Shown here: one piece after another, positions 6,538 to 12,695 of the stretch | Position numbering within the stretch: the stretch's first letter is position 1 | Layout of the letters: every line of letters begins with the position of its first letter | Source: Lachnoclostridium sp. UBA1781 | GTDB lineage: Bacteria; Bacillota; Clostridia; Lachnospirales; Lachnospiraceae | Length of the DNA: 16,603 bases | Assembly (NCBI GenBank): GCA_002315495.1 | Contig: DCGJ01000049.1 | Span: 1,619-18,221 of the forward strand | Direction of reading: 5' to 3' | Program-made: the position numbers and the translations under genes | Notes under the pieces: model-generated | What the model was told of the DNA's origin: nothing | The model's input: only the letters and a program-made list of their open reading frames with translations | Databases searched by the model: none

Positions 6538-7464
6538 ATGTTTTTTGAGATTCGGGATAATCTGACGGAGATTGATGTAAAGAAAATCAACAAAAAAATT
6601 CTGTCGGTCGGCTTTGTGAGTAGTGAAGAGCTGCTGGAAATCGGTGGACGATTGGGACTGGACCAGGATACCATCGAAGCGAGTCAGAAGGCCAATCCGC
6701 TGTTTCGTACCGGCGTGGACGTTCGAGAGAACTATACCTTTACCGAGCTCCGTGTGGTGAACAGTGACGGACACGAGGATTTCATTTCCATCTATCTTCT
6801 GGAGAATCTGCTTTTGATTGTGGATATTGTGGACGAGGATAACTCCACCAAGAATACGTTTTTGAAAGCCTTGAAGCGTTACCCGGGTTCGAAGCTTTGT
6901 GCGGAGCGGCTGGTATCCTATTTTATTGAAGGTCTGCTTTCGGACGGTAACAAGATTGCGGAAGAACTCCGAAACGATATGACTGAGATGGAAGAGGACA
7001 TTGTGAACGGAAATGCGGACAAGGACTTTAACAGCGAACTGCTTGACCTTAAGAAGCGCATTTTGAAGTATTACAATTACTATGGTCAGATTTTGGATAT
7101 TGCCGAGACGTTAGAGGAGAACGACAACGAGATTCTTGACAATGACCGTCTCTTTTATATCAGCAACTTAACGGGCAAGGTATCCCGCCTGAAGGACGAT
7201 ATGAACTCGTTAAATGAAGTGTGCGACCACATTCAGGATGCGTATGCGGCGCTTCTTGATCAACGCATGAACAATACAATGAAGATCTTCACGATTATCA
7301 CGACGATTTTCTTTCCACTCACGATTATTGTGGGATGGTACGGTATGAATTTTCAAAATATGCCGGAACTTACCTGGAAGTATGGTTATCTCTATGTGAC
7401 AATTCTGTCGGTGCTGATTGTGCTGCTGCTTGTTATTATCGGAAAAAAGAAGAAATGGTTTTAG
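6538..7464 (+). CDS. corA: CorA-family divalent cation transporter (Mg2+/Co2+)
   Basis: The 308-residue protein has a long cytosolic N-terminal part (about residues 1-245, ending in a long alpha-helical region) and two C-terminal membrane helices. The first contains the signature YGMNFQNMPEL just after IIVGW, the GMN motif that forms the outer selectivity gate of CorA channels. The second is YLYVTILSVLIVLLLVIIG, followed by the basic tail KKKKWF. It would form a pentameric Mg2+ channel. ATG 6538 has GGGGGAG (6525-6531) six bases upstream; an in-frame GTG at 6532 is too close to that site. It is the last core-type gene before the AT-rich cassette. No clear terminator follows, so read-through into the cassette is possible. 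Confidence 0.93.
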   Translation: MFFEIRDNLTEIDVKKINKKILSVGFVSSEELLEIGGRLGLDQDTIEASQKANPLFRTGVDVRENYTFTELRVVNSDGHEDFISIYLLENLLLIVDIVDEDNSTKNTFLKALKRYPGSKLCAERLVSYFIEGLLSDGNKIAEELRNDMTEMEEDIVNGNADKDFNSELLDLKKRILKYYNYYGQILDIAETLEENDNEILDNDRLFYISNLTGKVSRLKDDMNSLNEVCDHIQDAYAALLDQRMNNTMKIFTIITTIFFPLTIIVGWYGMNFQNMPELTWKYGYLYVTILSVLIVLLLVIIGKKKKWF

Positions 7465-7489
7465 TTTTCTCTTGGCAGGAATAAATTAG

Positions 7490-7516
7490 TTGACAATATA
7501 TATATATATATATAAT
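7490..7516 (+). promoter_or_regulatory. Promoter with a TA-repeat spacer, phase-variation candidate
   Basis: TTGACA (7490-7495) and TATAAT (7511-7516) are both perfect consensus elements. The 15-nt spacer between them (7496-7510) consists only of alternating A and T, and the alternating run continues into the -10. The spacer is two bases shorter than the 17-nt optimum, so gain of one TA unit would give an ideal promoter. It drives the secreted-protein gene of the cassette. Confidence 0.75.
7496..7514. repeat. (AT)n dinucleotide tract, about 9.5 units
   Basis: Nineteen bases of strictly alternating A and T lie between the -35 and inside the -10. Tracts of this kind can change length by slipped-strand mispairing. 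Confidence 0.9.
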
Positions 7517-7519
7517 GGG

Positions 7520-7577
7520 GTGTGGTTTACAGCGCGTATTTGTTGTAATCAAAATCTTTATTGAAAGGTAACCACAC
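7520..7577 (+). promoter_or_regulatory. Leader inverted repeat next to the RBS of the secreted-protein gene
   Basis: GTGTGGTT (7520-7527) is complementary to AACCACAC (7570-7577). Two more pairs (AC 7529-7530 with GT 7568-7569) form if T7528 bulges out. The right arm lies between the GAAAGG ribosome binding site (7563-7568) and the ATG (7579). If transcribed it could limit translation; at DNA level it could also be an operator, as the left arm sits near the expected transcription start. Confidence 0.4.
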
Positions 7578-7578
7578 T

Positions 7579-7634
7579 ATGAAAAACAAAACATTGCTAC
7601 AAAAGTAATAGCGGGATTTCTTGTACTGACATTG
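7579..7634 (+). other. Frameshifted signal-peptide start region
   Basis: ATG at 7579 is well placed after GAAAGG but stops after nine codons (TAA 7606-7608). The +1 frame carries the basic n-region and hydrophobic core of a signal peptide continuous with the downstream gene. The shift maps to the run of five A at 7582-7586 or very near it. Confidence 0.65.
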
Positions 7635-8501
7635 ATGATTTCAGTATTTATTATCAATGTTAATACAGCTTCTGCCGGAGAATGCGATTTCCAAAATGAG
7701 ACGGTAAAGTATAAGTCTTCTGCCTACTCAAAGTATGTCGCGCAAAAGAAAGAGTATGAAGTTTATGTTAAGTATTATTTGAGTAATCTGGGAATAGGAA
7801 AGGGCGACGCATTAGGAATTGCAACAATTAGAAGCTTTTGTTTAGTTCCAAAAGCACGAAGTACAGATGATAATAAATATCATAACATAATTGCTTATGA
7901 GTGTGAAATGGATTGCTACAAGGTTTCCTCGAAAAGGTACATTCAGGGAACAATGGAATATGCTTCTGTTGGATTCAAAACACCGGGAGCAACAACAAGA
8001 GTATGCGCACCCTACTCTTCAATGATTACCTGCAATGTGAGTCAGGAATCAACAACCACATCCAAGGTGGATTTTAGCGTTAGTGGAGGTGTTTCTAAGA
8101 ATAACGCAGGTAAAACAAGTGAAGTAAAAGGAACGCTAGCGGGCGGAGTCTCAAGCGTGGTATCCAATTCGTTTAGCTTTGAATCAAACGGATTAGCTTT
8201 GACACAAACAAAAAATAATGGTGATGGGTTTGCAACTTGGGATTATAACTATGTTCCTAAAGGGAATGTGGAGACTGATGCATGGTTAAGGGGAACTCAT
8301 TATACTGCCGGCTTGGTAGGGTATGTTACAGATACGAATGCATCGATGACAGGAAAGAAAATGCAGTTTTCTTATGAAATTCATTTTGGGGCACAGTATT
8401 ATGCAGGGGGCGATGAAGGAGAAAGAATTGGCGATTTTTCGTGGTTTTCAACTAACTACGATATCGGCTATTGTAAGGGGACAGGAACATTTTCTTATTA
8501 A
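7635..8501 (+). CDS. Secreted protein of unknown family; signal-peptide start is out of frame (single-base shift)
   Basis: The intact frame encodes a 288-residue protein with a hydrophobic stretch and a cleavage-like ASA-GE site near its start. The frame is open from 7572, and upstream residues (QNIATKVIAGFLVLTL) plainly complete a signal peptide, but no start codon is available there. The natural ATG at 7579, with GAAAGG (7563-7568), reads only MKNKTLLQK and a stop. One more A in the A5 run after the ATG (7582-7586) would give MKKQNIATKVIAG and restore the whole protein. The mature part is Lys/Tyr-rich with six or so cysteines. It has a long Ser/Thr/Gly-rich alternating segment (about residues 136-185) that recalls the membrane-inserting hairpin of beta-pore-forming toxins, an unproven resemblance. 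Codon use is AT-rich compared with the flanking core genes. It may be phase-variable, a pseudogene or a sequencing error. Confidence 0.6.
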   Translation: MISVFIINVNTASAGECDFQNETVKYKSSAYSKYVAQKKEYEVYVKYYLSNLGIGKGDALGIATIRSFCLVPKARSTDDNKYHNIIAYECEMDCYKVSSKRYIQGTMEYASVGFKTPGATTRVCAPYSSMITCNVSQESTTTSKVDFSVSGGVSKNNAGKTSEVKGTLAGGVSSVVSNSFSFESNGLALTQTKNNGDGFATWDYNYVPKGNVETDAWLRGTHYTAGLVGYVTDTNASMTGKKMQFSYEIHFGAQYYAGGDEGERIGDFSWFSTNYDIGYCKGTGTFSY

Positions 8502-8510
8502 TTGCAAAGG

Positions 8511-9149
8511 ATGGTGGATAGTATTAAGAGGTTTATTTGGATTAGTCTGGCATTGTTACTTATTGCTGGCGGAATTATCGTTTGGTGGAAAATGGATTTG
8601 TTCGCTGACGATTCACAAAGTGATGAGGCAAAGCAAGTTGAAGGGGATGGCGTAGATATTATCGTCTATGGAAACCTCGAATCTACGGATCACGTAAAAT
8701 ATAGAACAGTAGAATCGCTGGGCAGGGAATCATTTGGAATTGAGAATTCGAACCAGCATCATTTCCTGGTAATTTATGATCCTGACGGTAAACTGGATTT
8801 TAAAATGGATGAGTTAGTCTCGTTGAGAGATTTATGCCTAAATGAGTATCTTGACCTGATTTATATTGGCGAATCCTTTTCGAAATTTCAGGAAGCAGGT
8901 TTTTTTTCCAGTTGCGAGGATGATGATCCAACAGGTTTCTTTTTTGATGGATACCAGTTTCATGTATCGGGCAATCCATATACTTTCGATGGGGAGGCCT
9001 GGGTCAATCCGGATGAACCAGACACCTATTATAGTAATCCGTTTATAACCTGGTTTTATGCTGATGATGCGAAGGCGGAACGGAAAAATGAGGAAGCCGT
9101 TTGGCGTTGGATATATAGGTATTGTTTGAAGGAGCGTAAGGACAATTAA
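8511..9149 (+). CDS. Membrane-anchored protein of unknown function in the accessory cassette
   Basis: The 212-residue protein has one N-terminal membrane helix after a short basic stretch (KRFIWISLALLLIAGGIIVWW), predicted to leave the remaining ~180 residues outside the cell. The outer part is acidic and aromatic-rich (for example DDDPTGFFFDGY and a Trp/Tyr-rich C-terminal helix). No lipobox is seen, and I recognise no family. The start is uncertain: TTG 8502 abuts the stop of the preceding gene, ATG 8511 follows AAAGG with no spacing, and GTG 8514 is also possible. Translation may rely on coupling to the upstream gene. Its place between a secreted protein and an exporter fits an immunity, anchoring or accessory role, which is inference only. 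Confidence 0.7.
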   Translation: MVDSIKRFIWISLALLLIAGGIIVWWKMDLFADDSQSDEAKQVEGDGVDIIVYGNLESTDHVKYRTVESLGRESFGIENSNQHHFLVIYDPDGKLDFKMDELVSLRDLCLNEYLDLIYIGESFSKFQEAGFFSSCEDDDPTGFFFDGYQFHVSGNPYTFDGEAWVNPDEPDTYYSNPFITWFYADDAKAERKNEEAVWRWIYRYCLKERKDN

Positions 9150-9160
9150 ACGGAAAGGAG

Positions 9161-9188
9161 AAAGGCTGTTACTATGTTGACAGCCTTT
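9161..9188 (+). promoter_or_regulatory. Stem-loop between RBS and start of the ABC transporter gene
   Basis: AAAGGCTGT (9161-9169) pairs perfectly with ACAGCCTTT (9180-9188) over 9 bp with a 10-nt loop. It sits between the strong GGAAAGGAG (9152-9160) and the ATG at 9193. Folded, it brings the two within usable distance. It is followed by TTTATTTAT, so partial transcription termination is an alternative. The loop contains an ATG (9174) opening a 14-codon peptide frame that ends in TAA at 9216-9218, overlapping the ABC gene. Confidence 0.55.
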
Positions 9189-9192
9189 ATTT

Positions 9193-11487
9193 ATGATTAC
9201 AGTATCAAATCTATGTAAAACATATTATTCGAAAAACGAAGAGCCGGTCGTAGCCATAAACCAGGTTAATCTGTCCTTTGCGGATACGGGACTTGTCTCG
9301 ATAGTCGGACCAAGTGGATGTGGAAAAACAACTTTGCTGAATATTCTTGGAGGAATGGATAATGCATCCTCCGGATCTGTTATGTACAATGGAGTAGATA
9401 TTGAAACGTTTTCTGAATTGGATTGGGATATTTACCGGTCACATAATCTTGGGTTTGTATTTCAAAGTTGCAATTTAATTGATGAGCTATCTGTTCAGAA
9501 GAATCTTGAGTTACCTCTTCTTTTGAAATCAAGGGATGTCATAACGGAGTCGAATGAACGGGTCAATTCATTGGCAGAACGATTTGGAATGTCAGAATTG
9601 TTATCAAAAAAAGTGAAGCATCTCAGCGGAGGGCAGAAGCAAAGGGTGGCAATCCTTAGAGCAATTGTAAAGAATCCGAGGATAGTATTGGCAGATGAAC
9701 CCACCGGTAATTTGGACAGAGATAACAGTCGACGGGTATATGAACTGCTTAAAACTATATCAAAAAGCTGTTTGGTTGTAGTTGTATCGCATGATCGTGA
9801 ACTATCGGGGGAGTATTCCGATAGAATTATTCATTTGTCATATGGAGAAGTAATCCGTGATGAAACAAAGAGTGCAGAAACAGGAAAAATAAACCGTGAG
9901 GCAAAAGAAACCACAAAAGAAATCACAAAAGAAATCACGAAAGAAACCAAGTCTGCCTCGTTGCCGCTTTCGTTTTGTGCTTCGTTTGCATTGGAGTCAT
10001 TTAAGTCTCGATTTATTAGATTTTTCATTGCATTATCCATGATGGCGATTTCGATGACACTAATATTACTTTTTACTATATGCGCATTTAATAATCGAGA
10101 AGGAATTCTGACAAAATACATAAGAGAAAAGAATAATAACCTTTACAATGTTTATCTCCCGGTTGACACAATCTATGCGGGGTATTTGGGGAATAATAGT
10201 AAACAGATAAAAAATGGTATTGAATTGGTTGAACTGCTAGATAATGGTTTGGGAGAAGAGCAAATCATATTTGTCAATGATTATGCTACAGTCGAATACC
10301 AAGATAATTTGGATGAAGTTGTTTTTTTGGGAACTAATACATCTTCTGAGATTCTCGCGGACTACCAACTAGAGAATAATCAGGTTATTGTTAATCGCAT
10401 ATATGCGTCCAGTAATAATATTTCTGAATACAACCTTCCAATAATGGTGAAAGTTGATAACGTAGATGTTCAAATAGTTGGGATTTCGGATTATGAAGTT
10501 GGGGATAAAAAACAGGGTGTTATTCTTGGAAACAAGACCTTATGGCTTGTCTTATCTCAAGCATATATTGAGGAGTTGAAGGGAATCGATATTGTGGGGT
10601 CGGGAGGAGCAAATGAAATAGCGGAGAGCGTAGTTTCCTTTAGTAGTATTGATTCTCTTCAAGGCGGGATTGTTGTCGGACATCTTCCGGTCAATGGAAA
10701 TGAAGTTGCTGTTTCTGAAAACTATATTCTGACGCGCGGAAGAAATGCTGAGAACATACTTGGACAAAAGTTTTATACATACAATCTCCGTGAACAAAAG
10801 TTCGGAAATTCTTATTATGATATTATTAATCTCTGGGACATTGTAGGAGAAAAAATGACCGTTACGGGTGTTGTTGATGGTGATTATGATTACTACTTTA
10901 GTGAAAACACCTATAATGCTATTGTGGAAAAAGCCGGGCACTACCAAGGACGGGTAGCATTTGTCTGTAACAAAAGTCAATTGAAAAAGACGATTTCTAT
11001 AGTGGAAAAAAGTGGTGCTAGAATTGATGATGTCAATTTGAATGAGTTATACTCATTATGGGATGAGCTAAGTGAAATATTACCGGCTCTATTATTAGGA
11101 ATCTTTACGATGGGGGTGCTTACGTTATTGCAAATGATATCCGTTTTTTCATACAGTATTAAGGACAGTGAGCATCAAATTGGTATATTTCGTTCTTTAG
11201 GTGTTCCACAAAAGAATATAAATGTAATTTGGGGATTGGAAAGTATAACTATCACTGTTTTAGCTGAGCTGTTGGCATCAGTGGGAGCGGCATTTCTCAT
11301 ATTTTGGCTTAATCAATACTACAAAGATACGATTTTATGTGGAGTTAATGTGAACCTTATCCAACCAAAATTGATTGTATGGTTTTTGTGTCTCGGAACC
11401 ATTTTGTTTCTGTACAACATGGTGGTATTGATTCCACTTAGACGAGTAAAAAAGAAAAAAATCATCAGCTTGTTGCTAAATGAATAG
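9193..11487 (+). CDS. MacB-type ABC transporter, fused ATPase and FtsX-like permease
   Basis: The 764-residue protein begins with an ABC ATPase (about 1-225): Walker A GPSGCGKTT (39-47), Q-loop FVFQS, signature LSGGQ (144-148), Walker B IVLADEP (163-169) and H-loop His200. A Lys/Glu/Thr linker (225-254) with a four-fold KET/KEIT repeat follows. Next are a membrane helix (about 276-298), a ~320-residue extracellular domain, and three C-terminal helices with the FtsX pattern. The basic end is KKKKIISLLLNE. This order is that of MacB, not of the split BceAB/LolCDE type. MacB-like proteins move substrates such as peptides or lipoproteins from the outer face of the membrane. As third gene after a secreted and an anchored protein, it is a candidate exporter, extractor or immunity pump for them. 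Codon use is AT-rich like its two neighbours. Confidence 0.9.
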   Translation: MITVSNLCKTYYSKNEEPVVAINQVNLSFADTGLVSIVGPSGCGKTTLLNILGGMDNASSGSVMYNGVDIETFSELDWDIYRSHNLGFVFQSCNLIDELSVQKNLELPLLLKSRDVITESNERVNSLAERFGMSELLSKKVKHLSGGQKQRVAILRAIVKNPRIVLADEPTGNLDRDNSRRVYELLKTISKSCLVVVVSHDRELSGEYSDRIIHLSYGEVIRDETKSAETGKINREAKETTKEITKEITKETKSASLPLSFCASFALESFKSRFIRFFIALSMMAISMTLILLFTICAFNNREGILTKYIREKNNNLYNVYLPVDTIYAGYLGNNSKQIKNGIELVELLDNGLGEEQIIFVNDYATVEYQDNLDEVVFLGTNTSSEILADYQLENNQVIVNRIYASSNNISEYNLPIMVKVDNVDVQIVGISDYEVGDKKQGVILGNKTLWLVLSQAYIEELKGIDIVGSGGANEIAESVVSFSSIDSLQGGIVVGHLPVNGNEVAVSENYILTRGRNAENILGQKFYTYNLREQKFGNSYYDIINLWDIVGEKMTVTGVVDGDYDYYFSENTYNAIVEKAGHYQGRVAFVCNKSQLKKTISIVEKSGARIDDVNLNELYSLWDELSEILPALLLGIFTMGVLTLLQMISVFSYSIKDSEHQIGIFRSLGVPQKNINVIWGLESITITVLAELLASVGAAFLIFWLNQYYKDTILCGVNVNLIQPKLIVWFLCLGTILFLYNMVVLIPLRRVKKKKIISLLLNE
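9904..9951 (+). repeat. Four tandem 12-bp repeats inside the ABC transporter linker
   Basis: Four near-identical units AAAGAAAYCACR (9904-9915, 9916-9927, 9928-9939, and a variant 9940-9951) encode KETT-KEIT-KEIT-KETK. Unit loss or gain keeps the frame and would alter only linker length. Confidence 0.85.
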
Positions 11488-11502
11488 TATTTAAGTAAAA
11501 AA

Positions 11503-11536
11503 GGGGACTGCAATTTCATTGCAGCCCGCTTTTTTT
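11503..11536. terminator. Bidirectional terminator between the cassette and the DUF402 gene
   Basis: CTGCAAT (11508-11514) pairs with ATTGCAG (11518-11524) around loop TTC, extended by GGG/CCC with a bulged A11507. Seven T follow on the plus strand (11530-11536) and a T-rich tract (TTTTTTACTT) on the minus strand. It serves both converging genes; the minus-strand stop lies inside its edge. Confidence 0.9.
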
Positions 11537-12077
11537 AATATAAATTGTACTTCCAATCCGAAGGGGGAAGCTGGCCCTTTTCGGCCGCATTGAGAATATC
11601 GGTAAAGGTTCCGAATTTGCCGGCGTAGATGACATGAAGCAGACGATCCGCCTTTTTCAGCGCATCCGAAATATATTCCGGGGTGATGCTGCCTTTTGCC
11701 AGTACATCCCCGGCCTCGTCTAAGTCGAGAAGACGAACGGACCCGTCCGGGAAGACAACAACATCAATGAGAAGATCAACGAAAATGGTGCCGCCCGAAG
11801 GGTGGGACTCCGTGGTGATGATATCGCAGTACCAGTACAGTAATTCTCCGGCCGCATTTAGAAATTTGCTAACCTTAAAACCCTGCTTCGGAAGATAAAG
11901 GCTGTATCCGGCCGCCAGGTCCTTTCGCGGGCGGAAGGTCTTCCAACTCGTGAGAAGAATCTCTTCATTCTCAAAGAGAATCACATCGTCTTTCAGACAG
12001 ACGCATTCCTCCGGAAGAAAACGTTTGCGGTAATACATGGAGGCTAATTTTTGATTTTCGGATTGCACATTACTCAT
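11535..12077 (-). CDS. DUF402 domain protein (nucleoside phosphatase Ntdp/FomD-like)
   Basis: The 180-residue cytosolic protein matches the DUF402 layout: YWYCDI (81-86), DLLIDVVVFPDG (101-112) and LDLDE (117-121), whose acidic residues bind the divalent metal in this family. Characterised members hydrolyse nucleoside di- and triphosphates or act on cytidylyl intermediates (FomD); which applies here is unknown. ATG 12077 has AAAGGAG on the minus strand about nine bases upstream (around 12087-12093). It is a single-gene unit, divergent from the atp operon and converging on the ABC cassette. Confidence 0.88.
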   Translation of the reverse strand: MSNVQSENQKLASMYYRKRFLPEECVCLKDDVILFENEEILLTSWKTFRPRKDLAAGYSLYLPKQGFKVSKFLNAAGELLYWYCDIITTESHPSGGTIFVDLLIDVVVFPDGSVRLLDLDEAGDVLAKGSITPEYISDALKKADRLLHVIYAGKFGTFTDILNAAEKGQLPPSDWKYNLY

Positions 12078-12129
12078 ATGATTGTCTCCTTTTGGGAAAA
12101 CGAAAACCGATGAATGATTTGTTCTTATT

Positions 12130-12158
12130 AGTATACCACACGAAGTTGGAAATAGAAA
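12130..12158 (-). promoter_or_regulatory. Promoter of the DUF402 gene
   Basis: On the minus strand an extended -10, TGGTATACT, has its hexamer at 12135-12130, with a weak -35 TTTCTA (12158-12153) 17 nt upstream. It lies about 53 nt before the start codon. Confidence 0.55.
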
Positions 12159-12201
12159 CAGAACTTTTTGATTATTTCTCTATGGTAAGGAGATATCCGA
12201 A

Positions 12202-12279
12202 ATGCCCGAAAAACGGACAAAAAAATTGGTCATCAAGTATAAAATGACTATAGACACATTGTTTATACTTATGTTATAA
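12202..12279 (+). CDS. Possible 25-residue small protein or leader peptide upstream of atpZ
   Basis: ATG 12202 is preceded by AAGGAG (12187-12192) at nine bases and opens a 25-codon frame ending in TAA at 12277-12279. The peptide starts MPEKRTKKLVIKYK and ends with a hydrophobic stretch, so it could be a small membrane peptide. It overlaps the atp promoter and would need a transcript starting further upstream. No homology can be judged at this length, and it may be chance. Confidence 0.25.
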   Translation: MPEKRTKKLVIKYKMTIDTLFILML

Positions 12280-12280
12280 T
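12251..12280 (+). promoter_or_regulatory. Promoter of the atp operon
   Basis: TAGACA (12251-12256) and a perfect TATAAT (12275-12280) are spaced by 18 nt, with an extended -10 TG (12272-12273). A second, weaker pair TTGGTC (12226-12231) / TATAGA (12249-12254) with 17-nt spacing lies just upstream, so tandem promoters are possible. Confidence 0.7.
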
Positions 12281-12283
12281 TTT

Positions 12284-12335
12284 GCCCAAATGGGCCTATA
12301 AGCAATCGCAAGGCCGAGGCTTTTTCGTATTGCTT
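12284..12335 (+). other. Structured 5' leader of the atp operon
   Basis: GCCCA/TGGGC (12284-12288/12291-12295) lies at the expected transcript start. AAGCAAT (12300-12306) pairs with ATTGCTT (12329-12335) just before the atpZ ribosome binding site (12338-12343). These may tune stability or translation of the first gene. Confidence 0.4.
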
Positions 12336-12350
12336 GCGGGAGGCGTGAAT

Positions 12351-12695
12351 ATGGGGAACCGAAAGATTCTGCAAACCTTGTTTTTAGTTACCCAGTTGGG
12401 GCTTTCCATGCTGGCACCGATTGGACTCGGTGCGGTGGTCGGCATTTTGCTGGATCGGAAGCTGGGAACGACCTATTGGGTTGTAATCTTACTGTTTCTC
12501 GGAATTCTGGCCGGCTTTCGGAACTGCTGGAAATTGCTGCGAAAGCATATGCCTGCGGACGACCCTGTGAGAGTCGTTCCGAGCGGAAAGAGAGAGCATC
12601 TGTCAGAGGCGGAGCTTGAGTTTCGCAGGTGGCAGGAGGCACATAAGTCGGAGGAATCCGATAACAAAACCCTGCACAACGGAGGAGAGAATTGA
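12351..12695 (+). CDS. atpZ: AtpZ/AtpI family protein, first gene of the ATP synthase operon
   Basis: The 114-residue protein has two membrane helices, the first ending in GVVGILLDRKLGTTYW-like sequence (here GAVVGILLDRKLG) and the second VVILLFLGILAGFRN. The pairing of a Gly-rich helix, DRKLG and a second Gly-containing helix is the AtpZ signature. AtpZ with AtpI has been linked to Mg2+/Ca2+ handling and to assembly of the ATP synthase rotor. The C-terminal ~45 residues are soluble and charged. ATG 12351 is chosen for GGGAGG (12338-12343) seven bases upstream, although the frame opens earlier. Its TGA stop overlaps the ATG of atpI by one base, implying translational coupling. Confidence 0.85.
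   Translation: MGNRKILQTLFLVTQLGLSMLAPIGLGAVVGILLDRKLGTTYWVVILLFLGILAGFRNCWKLLRKHMPADDPVRVVPSGKREHLSEAELEFRRWQEAHKSEESDNKTLHNGGEN

Noticed and set aside
8374..8655. Overlapping plus-strand frame across the end of the secreted-protein gene
   Set aside because: It lies in another frame over two genes with coherent protein features, and its sequence looks like an out-of-frame reading of both.
9177..9205. TTGACA just before the ABC transporter as a promoter
   Set aside because: No acceptable -10 lies 16-18 nt downstream, and the hexamer is part of the stem-loop.
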